This document shows, piece by piece, positions 20,232 through 29,035 of a stretch of 64,000 nt of DNA (position 1 is its first letter; each line of letters starts with the position of its first letter). Origin of the DNA: Massilia frigida (GTDB lineage Bacteria > Pseudomonadota > Gammaproteobacteria > Burkholderiales > Burkholderiaceae_D). The stretch is taken from positions 124,001-188,000 of the forward strand of contig NZ_WHJG01000010.1 of assembly GCF_011682175.1 (NCBI RefSeq), in the 5' to 3' direction. Below the pieces are notes generated by a model. It did not search any database. It was not told the DNA's origin and worked only from the letters and a program-made list of their open reading frames with translations. The position numbers and the translations under genes are program-made.

Positions 20232-20401
20232 AGGCATCCTCCCTCTCATGCTACGATCTTACCATTGCTGATCCGGGCTGTGCGCCACGCAAAAACCTTT
20301 ACTTTGCACAGGTGCGCACCTCAATTTCTTGCCAAGAAGTAGTGCTTACCGTACATTCGGAGCTACATCGCGCGCATGCGCTGGTGATCGGGAGGAATCG
20401 G

Positions 20402-22003
20402 ATGTTCAGTATTCAAAGCCGGCTGAAACTGCTGTTCGTGGTGATCGTCACCCTGGTGCTGAGCATTTCGGGCAGTTATACCCAGTATTCGCTGGGCAAG
20501 GCGCTGGAAGAAAGCAACCAGCGCCTGCGCAAGGGCGTGATCACGCGTTTGCAGATCAGCCTGCCGTCAGCCCTGTGGGACCTGGACAAATCGAAGGTCG
20601 ACAGCATCGTCGAGGCCGAAATGCTGCCGCCCGAAGTGGTGGCGATCCGCGTCTACGACAGCTCGGTCGGCTTGTTCGCCGGCAAGCTGCGCGCGGCCGA
20701 CGGCAGGCTGGTCACGGTCGAGCGCGCGCCGGAACCGGGCGGCCAGGCGGTCGACGCGCCGCTGGTGTTCCTCGAAGGCGGCTCGGCCAGCGCCTCGATC
20801 AAGCCGGTCTCGGTGGGGCGGGTGGTGATCAATTTCAGCCGCGCCCAGATCGACCAGGCCCTCGCCTCCGAACTGATGCGCAAGGTGATCGAGGTGCTGC
20901 TGCTCGACCTGATCCTGGTGGCGGCGCTGGCGCTGTCGCTGCGGGTGGTGTTCGAGCCGCTCAAGCAATTGCGCGATGGCCTGTTCGACCTGGCCACGCG
21001 CGGCAGCGACGAGGTCGAGGAATTGCCCGAGAACCGGCGCGACGAGCTGGGCGACGTGATCCGCGGCTTCAACCAGATCCAGCGCCGCTTGAAATCGACC
21101 ATCGGGCGCATCCGCGAAGCCGAGGATGCGGCGCGCCGCTCGGCCCAGCAGACCGCCCAGGCGCTGCAAGACTTGCGCCAGACCCAGGAATCCCTGCTCC
21201 AGGCTGAACGGCTGGCCTCGCTCGGCAGCCTGGTGGCCGGGGTCGCCCATGAAATCAACACCCCGGTCGGCATCGCCCTGACCAGCGCGTCGGTGCTCAA
21301 GGCCGCCACCGATGAGCTGGAACTGGCCGTCAAAGGCGCCGGCCTGAAAAAGTCCGACATCCTGCGCTACGTCGAGACCGCCAGCGAAAGCGCGCGCCTG
21401 ATCATGAACAATGCCTACCGCGCGGCGCACCTGATCCACAGCTTCAAGCAGATCGCGGTCGACCAGACCAGCGAGGCGCGCCGCCCCTTCGCCCTGCACG
21501 AATACATCGAAGAAATCGTCTCCAGCCTGCAGCCCAAGCTCAAGAAAACCCCGATCACGCTGGTGCTGAACTGCCCCGAAGCGATCATGCTCGACAGTTA
21601 TCCGGGCGCCTTTGCCCAGGTCATCACCAACCTGACCCTCAACTGCGTCGAGCACGCCTTCGAGGTCGATACCGCCGGCGAAATCATGATCAGCGCCCGT
21701 CTCGACGGCGAGGTGGTCGAGTTGCACGTCAAGGATGATGGCAGGGGCATCGCGCCGGAAGTGCTCGACCGCATCTTCGATCCGTTTTTCACCACCCGGC
21801 GCGGCCAGGGCGGCACCGGGCTGGGCCTCAATATCGTGTACAACCTGATCGTCAAGCAGTTCAGCGGCACCATCGCCGTGAGCAGCACCCTGGGGCAGGG
21901 CACCCATTTCACCCTGCGCATCCCGCGCGTGACGCCGGTCGATGGCCAGGCCGAGGCCGAGGTCCAGGCCGCGCCAGCCGGGGCGCTGGGCGTGCGCGCA
22001 TGA
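20402..22003 (+). CDS. Membrane sensor histidine kinase (orphan)
   Basis: A 533-aa kinase. GGGAGGAATCGG precedes ATG 20402, which fixes the start and removes a 30-codon upstream extension. The order is: membrane helix at ~8-28, periplasmic sensor region, second helix at ~165-185, HAMP linker, coiled coil (QQTAQALQDLRQTQ), HisKA with AHEINTPVGI as the phospho-acceptor motif, and a HATPase domain with DDGRGIAPEVLDRIFDPFFTT and GTGLGLNIVYNLI. No response regulator is adjacent, so its partner must be elsewhere. Confidence 0.92.
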   Translation: MFSIQSRLKLLFVVIVTLVLSISGSYTQYSLGKALEESNQRLRKGVITRLQISLPSALWDLDKSKVDSIVEAEMLPPEVVAIRVYDSSVGLFAGKLRAADGRLVTVERAPEPGGQAVDAPLVFLEGGSASASIKPVSVGRVVINFSRAQIDQALASELMRKVIEVLLLDLILVAALALSLRVVFEPLKQLRDGLFDLATRGSDEVEELPENRRDELGDVIRGFNQIQRRLKSTIGRIREAEDAARRSAQQTAQALQDLRQTQESLLQAERLASLGSLVAGVAHEINTPVGIALTSASVLKAATDELELAVKGAGLKKSDILRYVETASESARLIMNNAYRAAHLIHSFKQIAVDQTSEARRPFALHEYIEEIVSSLQPKLKKTPITLVLNCPEAIMLDSYPGAFAQVITNLTLNCVEHAFEVDTAGEIMISARLDGEVVELHVKDDGRGIAPEVLDRIFDPFFTTRRGQGGTGLGLNIVYNLIVKQFSGTIAVSSTLGQGTHFTLRIPRVTPVDGQAEAEVQAAPAGALGVRA

Positions 22004-22179
22004 GCGCCGCGCGCGGCGGGGCCGCCGTATCGCCCTGAGCGCCACCCTTGCGCGTGCCCAAGCGCGAGCGCTGGTTTTATTGTACGCTTGCCATTCTTTG
22101 GCGGCGCCCTCGCCGGGCGCCGGCCTTTCCGACGCGCCATGCATGCCGGCTGCGCCCATTCGCCTCTCAAAGGATCATC

Positions 22180-22788
22180 ATGAAACTGTACTTCAGTCCC
22201 GGTGCCTGCTCCCTCTCTCCCCACATCGTCCTGCTCGAAGCAGGGCTGGCATTCACGACCGAAAGCGTCGATTTGCGAAAGAAGGCCACTGCCAGCGGGG
22301 CCGACTTCAGCGTGATCAATCCCAAGGGCTACGTGCCGGCCCTCGAAACCGAGCAGGGCATGCTGCTGACCGAAGGCCCGGCCATCGTCCAGTACCTCGC
22401 CGACCTGGCTCCCGAGAAAAAGCTGGCCCCGGCCGCCGGCACCCCGGAACGCTATGTGCTGGTCGAGTGGCTGAACTTCATTTCGACCGAGCTGCACAAG
22501 AGCTTCAGCCCCCTGTTCCGCCCCAACGCGGGTGAAGAATTGACCAGCTACGCGCGCGCCAACCTGACCCTGCGTTTCGGCTACGTCGAACGCATGCTCG
22601 ACGGGCGCGACTACCTGACCGGCACCCAGTTCACGGTGGCCGATGCCTATCTGTTTACGGTGGCGAACTGGGCGAACCTGGTCAAGTTCGACCTGTCGGC
22701 CTTTCCGCTGCTGCAAGCGTTCCAGAAGCGCGTGGGCGAGCGTCCCCTGGTGCAGCAGGCGCTGCGCGACGAAGGCTTGCTCAAATAA
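22180..22788 (+). CDS. Glutathione S-transferase (bacterial beta class-like)
   Basis: A 202-aa GST that conjugates glutathione to electrophiles. The thioredoxin-like N-terminus MKLYFSPGACSLSPHIVL carries Cys10, the beta-class catalytic position, and LLTEGPAIVQYLADL is the glutathione-binding loop. The all-helical C-terminal domain includes TGTQFTVADAYLFTVANW. ATG 22180 follows AAAGGATCATC. It is preceded by a 176-bp gap with no gene and followed 11 bp later by a DUF1697 gene. Confidence 0.93.
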   Translation: MKLYFSPGACSLSPHIVLLEAGLAFTTESVDLRKKATASGADFSVINPKGYVPALETEQGMLLTEGPAIVQYLADLAPEKKLAPAAGTPERYVLVEWLNFISTELHKSFSPLFRPNAGEELTSYARANLTLRFGYVERMLDGRDYLTGTQFTVADAYLFTVANWANLVKFDLSAFPLLQAFQKRVGERPLVQQALRDEGLLK

Positions 22789-22799
22789 GCCGCCCGGCC

Positions 22800-23354
22800 A
22801 TGACCCGGCAACGCTATATTGCCCTGCTGCGCGGCATCAACGTCGGCCGCGCCAAGCGCATCGCCATGGCCGATCTGCGCCAGCTCGTCGGCGAACTGGG
22901 CTGCACCGAGGTGCGCACCCTGCTCAACAGTGGCAATGTGGTGTTCAGCGCCCCGCGCCAGGCCCCGGCGGCGCTGGCGGCCCTGATCCAGGATGCGCTG
23001 GTGCTCAAACTGGGCGTGGCGGCCAGGGTGATGGTGCTCGTCAGCGACGAGCTCGACCGCATCGTCGCCGCCAATCCCCTGCTGCCGGTGGCGACCGACC
23101 ATGCGCGCCTGCTGCTGTTCGTGTTCAGCGACCCGGGCGCGCCGGCCTTGCTGGCGCCGCTGGCGGCGGCGCACTGGGCGCCGGAACAATTGGCCGTGGC
23201 CGGGCAAGCCGCTTACCTGTGGTGCCCTACTGGCGTGCTCGACAGCAAAATCGCCGTGGCCATAGGCAAACTGCTGGGCGATGGCTTGACTTCGCGCAAC
23301 TGGAATACCGTGTGCAAGCTGCAGGCCTTGTGCGCCGGCTCCGTCAAGGAGTGA
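22800..23354 (+). CDS. DUF1697 protein
   Basis: A 184-aa member of DUF1697. The family's opening pattern is clear: RYIALLRGINVGRAKRIAM, DLRQLVGELGCTEVRTLLNS, and GNVVFSAP. The C-terminal signature LGDGLTSRNWNTVCKL is also present. The family is widespread and of unknown function. It follows the GST gene closely, so co-transcription is likely, and it ends just before a bidirectional terminator. Confidence 0.92.
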   Translation: MTRQRYIALLRGINVGRAKRIAMADLRQLVGELGCTEVRTLLNSGNVVFSAPRQAPAALAALIQDALVLKLGVAARVMVLVSDELDRIVAANPLLPVATDHARLLLFVFSDPGAPALLAPLAAAHWAPEQLAVAGQAAYLWCPTGVLDSKIAVAIGKLLGDGLTSRNWNTVCKLQALCAGSVKE

Positions 23355-23369
23355 GGTGGGCGTGCAGGC

Positions 23370-23400
23370 AAAAAAAATCCCGCACGATGCGGGATTTTTT
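23370..23400. terminator. Bidirectional intrinsic terminator
   Basis: Perfect 8-bp arms ATCCCGCA (23377-23384) and TGCGGGAT (23388-23395) with a CGA loop are flanked by an A-run and a T-run. They serve both the DUF1697 gene from the left and the PEP-CTERM gene from the right. Confidence 0.92.
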
Positions 23401-23415
23401 GATGCTATTCTGTGA

Positions 23416-23679
23416 TTAACGGAATTTTTCGCCACTTTCGCGGCGTGCGCGGTAACCGATCAGCACCAGACCGAGCAACATCATGGCGAAGACTTCAGGC
23501 TCGGGCAATTCCGACATGTGCGGGGCGGGCATGGTGGCCATTTCCATGGCGCTCATCTGCGGATGGGAATCCATCTGGGCGGCTGACGCCTGTGCATTGT
23601 CCACGACTTCGATAGCGCTGGCCGGTGCGGCGGCGACCAGGGCGAGCATGAAAGCTGCTGCGACTGCGTATTTTTTCAC
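23416..23679 (-). CDS. Very small PEP-CTERM protein, Met/His-rich
   Basis: An 87-aa exported protein. GTG 23679 is preceded by GAGGAAA at good spacing, so the longer upstream frame is rejected. The order is: signal peptide VKKYAVAAAFMLALVAAAPASA, given here only as residues 1-22 and ending ASA; a short mature segment rich in Met, His and Gln (DSHPQMSAMEMATMPAPHMS); and a PEP-CTERM tail with LPEPE, a hydrophobic helix (VFAMMLLGLVLIGY) and a basic end (RARRES). PEP-CTERM proteins are processed by exosortase, which is not in this window. Only about 40 residues would be exposed, and the role is unknown. Confidence 0.85.
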   Translation of the reverse strand: MKKYAVAAAFMLALVAAAPASAIEVVDNAQASAAQMDSHPQMSAMEMATMPAPHMSELPEPEVFAMMLLGLVLIGYRARRESGEKFR

Positions 23680-23929
23680 GGTGTTTCCTCTTCTTTTTGG
23701 TTTTCGCAAGTGCAGGATTGCTCATGCTGCATTGCAACCAGATGAGCAGTAAATGCGAATCATCCAGCTCCGTATTTAACCACGCTCACCACCGATTTCC
23801 AAGCCATTCCGCTATAAACGTCGTTTTTTTGATGTTTTATTGTCTAGAGGAATTAACATTTCTCGGTCAATGCTGCACTGCGGCAAAGTACAAGAAGACT
23901 GTTAAGAAGATACGGAGGTTGACGTGGAG
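23680..23929. other. AT-rich gap upstream of PEP-CTERM gene
   Basis: No gene is seen. The sequence is AT-rich and contains the minus-strand promoter area of the PEP-CTERM gene (GAGGAAA ribosome binding site at its left edge). Base composition changes sharply at about 23930, where a GC-rich short frame begins. Confidence 0.45.
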
Positions 23930-24067
23930 TTACAGCTCGCGGTCGTGCGACAGCAGTCCCAGGCAGTAGGCGGCATCGGACAGGTCGACCGCGCCGGTCA
24001 GGTGGTCGTCCTCGGCAAGTGGGCGGGCGCCGAACAGGCCGGCAAAGTAAGCAAGGAGTCGACGCAT
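23930..24067 (-). CDS. Possible 45-aa small protein
   Basis: A 45-codon frame (MRRLLAYFAGLFGARP..., ending SHDREL) whose third positions are strongly GC-biased like real genes here, although it sits as a GC-rich islet between AT-rich stretches. The N-terminus is amphipathic or hydrophobic and the rest acidic. No clear Shine-Dalgarno is seen before ATG 24067. It may be a genuine small protein or a remnant of a longer gene. No homology is recognised. Confidence 0.4.
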   Translation of the reverse strand: MRRLLAYFAGLFGARPLAEDDHLTGAVDLSDAAYCLGLLSHDREL

Positions 24068-24520
24068 GGCACTGATCCAATCGTGGGGTTTTAAGGATCA
24101 TCTAATGATCCGGATTTACCATCAAGGGCTGATACGAAATGTTACGAACATACGCATCTGTCCCTGGCACGCCTTGCGCTTGATCAGGTCCAGCGCAAGA
24201 CGCATTGTCGAGTTGATCAGAGGTGTTGCGCCGCAAAATTTTTTCAGCACATCCAGGTATACCTGGCTTTTTTTTGGCGGTATAGTTTCTCTATCCTATT
24301 GCTCATAGGCATTTTATTGATGGCAATTGGACATGCTGGTGCCACGTCGCCCCGCATGCAGCTGTACCGTCAGGCGACATCGATTGGCCACATGGTTTGC
24401 GGAAATTCTCATGGTCCAGATATCGAACGTCGCTGTCACTGCCGCTCCCTACCATTGCGCGGCAGAAAACGATGTTTGCATAGTAATTCCGTCCGCAGCC
24501 ACCATTCATAGAGTAACCAC
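24068..24520. other. AT-rich intergenic region before FtsH-like gene
   Basis: A 450-bp gap with no convincing gene. A perfect 7-bp palindrome, GGATCAT-CTA-ATGATCC, lies at 24095-24111 and could be an operator. A plus-strand frame at 24066-24308 has a fair AAGGAG site but no coding bias and is not called. The remainder probably contains the promoter of the FtsH-like gene. Confidence 0.45.
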
Positions 24521-26485
24521 ATGCCCAATCTTGCCAAGCTTCAGCTCGCCTTCAAGAATGTCTACGTGCGCATCGGTGCCGGCCTCCTGTTCGTGCTGCT
24601 TGTCGGCTTGGCCATCTACAGTGCCGACGTGGAGCAGAACACCAGCCCGCTGGTCCATTCGCAAGACATTTCGCGCATCACCGCGCTCGCTGCGCAAAAG
24701 GACAAGCTGGAATACCTGATGGTGGCCAAGCCGCTGTCGGAATCGCCGCGCTACATCTTCAAGTTCAAGGATGCGCCCCAGCTGCACGTGATCAAGGTGC
24801 CGAGCACCTCGCACCTGAGCCTGGAGCGCGAAGTGCTGCTCAAGAACGCGATTCCCTATTCGATCGCCAAGGAAGACTACCTGGCATCGCACAAGGCGGT
24901 CCTGCTCGACGAAGGCCAGAGCGCCGCCAGCGCCGAAGCGATCGCCTTCCTCAAGCGCCATGCGCTCGATATCTTCCTGATTCTTTTGATTCTCTACGCG
25001 ATCAAGTTCGGCATTCCGGGCATGGGCATGAGCGCCGCCGTCATCATGCCGGACAAGCTCAAAGGCAGCATGGATGACCTGATCGGCATGGACGACATCA
25101 AGCAGGAAGTGCTGCATTTGGAAGACATGATCCGCAACCGCGGCGAATACAAGTCGCACAACATCGACAAGCCGTTCAACGTGATGCTGACCGGCCCCGC
25201 CGGCACCGGCAAGACCAAGCTGGTTGGCTACCTGGCCAAGAAACTCAATGTGCCGCTGATCCAGGCATCCGGCTCGGCGCTCGAATCGGGCTACGTGGGT
25301 GGCGGTTCCAAGGCCCTCAATGCGCTGTACCGCAAGGCGTGCGCGCGCGGCAGCTGCATCATCTTCCTGGACGAAGCGCAAACCCTGTTCATGCCGCGCG
25401 GCCGTGGCGAGAAGAAGTGGGAAGACGATACCGCCAACACGCTTTTGGGCCTGCTCGACGGCGTCAAGAGCGACAAGGGCGCCGGCGTGATCTGGGTAGT
25501 GGCCTCGAATTTCGACGATGCGTCGGTCGAGATGGACGAAGCGATGCTGCGCCGCTTCTCGGTCAAGATCAACTTCCGCCTGCCGAACAAGGGCGAGCGC
25601 GGTGCGCTGCTCAAGAGCTTTTTGGGCCGCAAGAAGGATGGCCTGGTCGACTGGAACGACCTCGATCTGGGCCAGGTCGCCGAAATGACGGCCAACCTCA
25701 GTCCCGCGCTGCTGGAAACCGTGGTCGAACGCGCCAGCATGATCTCGATCCAGGAAAAGGCGATCATCAACACCGACCTGATGTTCCGCGCCTTCGAGCG
25801 CGCCACCCTGGGCCTGACCGACCGCGCCACCACGGCCGAAAAGCACAAGCAGCGCGAGCGCGTGGCGCTGCATGAACTGGGACACTTCTTCATGCAGATC
25901 GACCCCTATCTGCGCCAGGGCATGACCTTGGCCGAGGTCAAGGAAAAGTCGCACCTGCTCAAGATCAGTACCGAATCGGTGTCCAAGCTTGGCGCGCTGG
26001 GGTATGTGCTGCAGTCGGGCGACGATGTCTCGCTGCGCACGCTGGAAGAACTGGAGCAGGACGTGATCCAGCTGTACGGCGGCGTCGCAGCCGAGGAACT
26101 GTTTTATGGGGCGCGCGGGATTTCCGTGGGCAGCCAGAACGATATCGAAAAAGCCACCAAGATGCTCAACCTGATGGTCAACCGCCTGTCGATGTATTCG
26201 CGTTCGAAGATCGACTACACGCAGTTGAAGCACGAAGGCAGCGGCGAGCACACCATCCGCCAGGTGGAAGAGAAGTCGGACGAGTTATACAGCTACACCC
26301 TGGGCGCGATCCGCGATTACAAGGCAGTGATCGAGTCGCTCAAGGATACCTTGCTCGATCAGTACGTGCTGTCGAAGGATGCCGTGTTCGCGCTGCTGGA
26401 AGAGCGCCGCGATCTGCTGGCCTTCCACGTTGCCAGCCAGCGTTTGGGTAATCTGAAGCTGTGTACCGAGGCTGCCGCGGTCTAA
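24521..26485 (+). CDS. Divergent FtsH-like membrane AAA+ metalloprotease
   Basis: A 654-aa protein with FtsH architecture but distant sequence. TM1 is ~17-35, then a periplasmic region, then TM2 at ~149-166. The AAA+ module has Walker A GPAGTGKT (225-232), pore loop YVGGG (258-262), Walker B IIFLDEAQ (280-287) and arginines R344/R345. The M41 protease module has HELGH (451-455; canonical FtsH has HEAGH) and the third zinc ligand Asp541 in GSQNDIEKAT. All catalytic residues appear intact, so it should be an active membrane-anchored ATP-dependent protease. It stands alone, unlike housekeeping ftsH, which is normally next to rlmE. Substrates are unknown. Confidence 0.88.
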   Translation: MPNLAKLQLAFKNVYVRIGAGLLFVLLVGLAIYSADVEQNTSPLVHSQDISRITALAAQKDKLEYLMVAKPLSESPRYIFKFKDAPQLHVIKVPSTSHLSLEREVLLKNAIPYSIAKEDYLASHKAVLLDEGQSAASAEAIAFLKRHALDIFLILLILYAIKFGIPGMGMSAAVIMPDKLKGSMDDLIGMDDIKQEVLHLEDMIRNRGEYKSHNIDKPFNVMLTGPAGTGKTKLVGYLAKKLNVPLIQASGSALESGYVGGGSKALNALYRKACARGSCIIFLDEAQTLFMPRGRGEKKWEDDTANTLLGLLDGVKSDKGAGVIWVVASNFDDASVEMDEAMLRRFSVKINFRLPNKGERGALLKSFLGRKKDGLVDWNDLDLGQVAEMTANLSPALLETVVERASMISIQEKAIINTDLMFRAFERATLGLTDRATTAEKHKQRERVALHELGHFFMQIDPYLRQGMTLAEVKEKSHLLKISTESVSKLGALGYVLQSGDDVSLRTLEELEQDVIQLYGGVAAEELFYGARGISVGSQNDIEKATKMLNLMVNRLSMYSRSKIDYTQLKHEGSGEHTIRQVEEKSDELYSYTLGAIRDYKAVIESLKDTLLDQYVLSKDAVFALLEERRDLLAFHVASQRLGNLKLCTEAAAV

Positions 26486-26516
26486 TAACGTCCCTTGGCA
26501 CCGCTAAAAGAAGTTC

Positions 26517-26556
26517 CGTCGTTCCCGCCGAGTGCCGCCTTGGCGCGGGAACGACG
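26517..26556. repeat. Palindrome between converging genes (REP-like/terminator)
   Basis: 12-bp arms CGTCGTTCCCGC (26517-26528) and GCGGGAACGACG (26545-26556) flank a 16-base loop. They lie between the 3' ends of the FtsH-like gene and the antiporter gene. The arms resemble those of the palindrome at 8559-8592, suggesting one REP-like family that could also act as a terminator. Confidence 0.65.
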
Positions 26557-26565
26557 AGCTAGTTG

Positions 26566-28278
26566 TTAATGCGGCTTCACCCCCGCCAGTTCCACGCCGA
26601 CCCGCTCCGCCATGCTGCGCGCCAGCTCGCGCTCCCCGACGAACACCTGGCTGCCGGTCTCCTTGCGCAGCAATTGCGCCTCTTCCTCGTTATGCGTGCG
26701 CACCAGCGTGCGAATCCCCGGATTGAGCGCGCGTGCCGTCTCGATCATGGCACGCACATGGAAGGTATCGGGCGTGGCAATCACCAGCAAGGCCGCGCGC
26801 GCGATATGCGCCTGGATCAGCACCGCCGGTTCCGCCGCGTTGCCCGCCACCGCCGCGATATCGCGCTTGCGCAGCTGGTCGACCAGCTCGCGGTTCTGCT
26901 CCGCCACCACGATATGCACGCCCTGCGCCATGAGCGCATCGGCGATCATGCGTCCGACCCGCCCGTACCCGACCAGCACCACCTGGCCGCTCAGGCGCTC
27001 CTGCGGCACCGACATCGGCAGCTCGGCCAGCGGATCGGTCGAACGTTCCAGCTTGCGCGCCGCGTCCGACTTGCCGCGCAGCCAGCGCTGCAGCGGCTCG
27101 ATCGTCTTGAACAGCAGCGGATTGAGCGCGATCGAAATAATCGCTCCAGCCAGGATCAGGCTCTGGCCCTCTTTCGGCAGCAAGCCGAGCGCCATGCCCA
27201 GCGCCGCCAGGATGAACGAGAACTCGCCGATCTGCGCCAGGCTGGCCGACACCGTCAGCGCGGTATTGAGCGGATAGCGCAGCGCGATCACCAGCGCGAA
27301 CGCCACCAGCGACTTGCCGAACATGATCACGCCGACCACCGCCAGCACCCTTAGCGGGCTCTCGACCAGCACCATCGGATCGGCCAGCATGCCGACCGAG
27401 ACGAAGAACAGCACCGAAAATGCATCGCGCAGCGGCGGCGATTCCTCGGCGGCGCGGTGGCTCAGGGGTGACTCGCGCAGCACCATCCCGGCAAAGAACG
27501 CGCCCAGCGCGAACGACACCCCAAACAGCTCCGACGAACCATAGGCGATGCCCACCGCCGTGGCGACGACGGCCAGCGTAAACAGTTCGCGCGAGCCGGT
27601 GCGCGCCACGCGCCACAAGAACCACGGGAACAGCTTGCGCCCGACCACCAGCATGAACACAATGAAGGCGGCAACCTGGCCCAGGGTTAGCCCCAAGGTT
27701 TTCCAGATGTTCGCGTCCGCAGCGGCGGCGGCGCCATCCGGGCCTGTTCCGCCCAAGGCACCGGCCAGCGCCGGCAGCATCACCAGCATCAGCACCGTCA
27801 CCAGGTCCTCGACCACCAGCCAGCCGACCGCGATGCGGCCGTTGATCGAATCGAGGATGCCCAGGTCTTCCAGCGCGCGCAGCAGCACCACCGTGCTGGC
27901 CACCGACAGCGCCAGCCCGAACACCAGCCCCGCGCCCAGGCTCCAGCCCCACAGGTGCGCCATGCCGATCCCCATGCCGGTGGCCGCGCCGATCTGCAGC
28001 ACGGCCCCGGGCAGCGCGATGGCGCGCACTTCCATCAGGTCGTCCAGCGAGAAGTGCAGGCCAACCCCGAACATCAGGAGCATCACGCCGATTTCGGCCA
28101 GTTGCCCGGCCAGCGCCACGTCGGCAACGAAGCCCGGCGTGGCCGGCCCGATCACGATCCCGGCGGCCAGGTAGCCGACCAGCGCCGGCAGCTTGAAGCG
28201 CACGGCGATCATGCCGAATATGAGGCCGAAGCCAAGTGCGGCGGCGATGGTGGTGATCAGGCTGATGTTGTGGTGCAT
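26566..28278 (-). CDS. ybaL: YbaL/KefB-type monovalent cation:proton antiporter
   Basis: A 570-aa CPA2 antiporter. Residues ~8-385 form the Na+/H+-exchanger domain with about 12 membrane helices (LVGYLAAGIVIGPATPG near residue 34, GVMLLMFGVGLHFSLDDL near 65). Residues ~415-545 form a TrkA-N nucleotide-binding domain (VVLVGYGRVGRMIADAL). The layout matches E. coli YbaL/KefB, which exchange K+ or Na+ for H+ and can be controlled by nucleotides or glutathione adducts. It is not next to a KefF/KefG-like gene. Ion specificity cannot be read from sequence. Confidence 0.9.
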   Translation of the reverse strand: MHHNISLITTIAAALGFGLIFGMIAVRFKLPALVGYLAAGIVIGPATPGFVADVALAGQLAEIGVMLLMFGVGLHFSLDDLMEVRAIALPGAVLQIGAATGMGIGMAHLWGWSLGAGLVFGLALSVASTVVLLRALEDLGILDSINGRIAVGWLVVEDLVTVLMLVMLPALAGALGGTGPDGAAAAADANIWKTLGLTLGQVAAFIVFMLVVGRKLFPWFLWRVARTGSRELFTLAVVATAVGIAYGSSELFGVSFALGAFFAGMVLRESPLSHRAAEESPPLRDAFSVLFFVSVGMLADPMVLVESPLRVLAVVGVIMFGKSLVAFALVIALRYPLNTALTVSASLAQIGEFSFILAALGMALGLLPKEGQSLILAGAIISIALNPLLFKTIEPLQRWLRGKSDAARKLERSTDPLAELPMSVPQERLSGQVVLVGYGRVGRMIADALMAQGVHIVVAEQNRELVDQLRKRDIAAVAGNAAEPAVLIQAHIARAALLVIATPDTFHVRAMIETARALNPGIRTLVRTHNEEEAQLLRKETGSQVFVGERELARSMAERVGVELAGVKPH

Positions 28279-28341
28279 ACGGACGCTCTCCTCGTGATGG
28301 ACGGAGCTCCCAGTATAGGGTACATGCCTCTGTAAAGACGC

Positions 28342-28977
28342 CTACGGCACCGTGGCCAGCGCCAGCAGCACCTTGCGCACCGAGGCGCGCACCGCCAGGA
28401 ATTCGGCGCGCCGTCCGGATTTATCGAGCCGGAACAGCATCAGGCCTTCGATCTGCGCCACCATCAGGATCGCGCGCTGGCGGTATTCGTCGTCGCCGAT
28501 GGCGGGATTGAGGCCGCGAATGAGCTTGAAGATGGCCTTGCGCTCGCGTGCCATCATGGTATCCATCAGGCTCGATGCGAAGGCATTGCGCGAGGCCAGG
28601 GCCCAGATCTCGAAGAAGATCGCATGCGTCACCGGGTCGGTGATCTCGTCGAGGAACATGTCGCAGGTCGAGAAAAACTGGTCCAGGCGCGAGGCGCTCG
28701 TCATGGCCGCCGAAATCGAATCCATCTTCGACTGGAACAGGTCCATCGTATAGAGCAGCAGCGCTTCGAGCAGCGCATCCTTGCTCTGGTAGTAGTGCTG
28801 CACGTTCGAGAGGCTGATGCCCACCTCCTGTGCCACCCTGCGCATCGACAGCCCGGCATAGCCCTCGGCTGCGAGCAGGGTGCGCGCCGCGCGCAGGATA
28901 TCGTGGGCCCGTCCCAACCCTTTTTCGGTGGTGACGGAGGCTTTGTGTTTGAGGGCGCTGGCGACGGTACTGGACAT
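28342..28977 (-). CDS. TetR-family transcriptional regulator
   Basis: A 211-aa regulator. The N-terminal HTH is evident in ILRAARTLLAAEGYAGLSMR, RVAQEVGISLSNVQHYYQSK and DALLEALL. The larger C-terminal part should bind the ligand and form the dimer. It is transcribed divergently from the thiolase/acyl-CoA dehydrogenase/CoA-transferase operon. A palindrome overlaps the predicted start of that transcript, so it most likely represses the operon and responds to an acyl-CoA-type ligand (inference). Confidence 0.92.
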   Translation of the reverse strand: MSSTVASALKHKASVTTEKGLGRAHDILRAARTLLAAEGYAGLSMRRVAQEVGISLSNVQHYYQSKDALLEALLLYTMDLFQSKMDSISAAMTSASRLDQFFSTCDMFLDEITDPVTHAIFFEIWALASRNAFASSLMDTMMARERKAIFKLIRGLNPAIGDDEYRQRAILMVAQIEGLMLFRLDKSGRRAEFLAVRASVRKVLLALATVP

Positions 28978-29022
28978 GGGACGGATTATCGCATGGCGCT
29001 ATGCAAAGCAGGTCGGCTGACC

Positions 29023-29028
29023 TATAAT
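29023..29028 (+). promoter_or_regulatory. -10 hexamer of thiolase operon promoter
   Basis: A perfect TATAAT lies 51 bp before the thiolase ATG. No good -35 is present at 17 bp spacing. Another dyad, AGGTC-N4-GACCT (29010-29023), sits immediately upstream and may bind a regulator. Confidence 0.6.
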
Positions 29029-29035
29029 CGGTGCA

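Noticed and set aside
22004-22179. Possible gene between the sensor kinase and GST
   Set aside because: The frame extending the GST upstream has no start signal, and the GST family start is clearly at 22180. Only promoter-like AT-rich sequence is seen.
24165-24177. Sigma-54-like TGGCAC...TTGC sequence before the FtsH-like gene
   Set aside because: The GG-to-GC spacing is 8 bases instead of 10, so it is unlikely to bind sigma-54.
24066-24308. 80-codon plus-strand frame with an AAGGAG site
   Set aside because: Composition is AT-rich without codon bias and the product has no family features. The GC-rich part upstream fits the opposite strand better.
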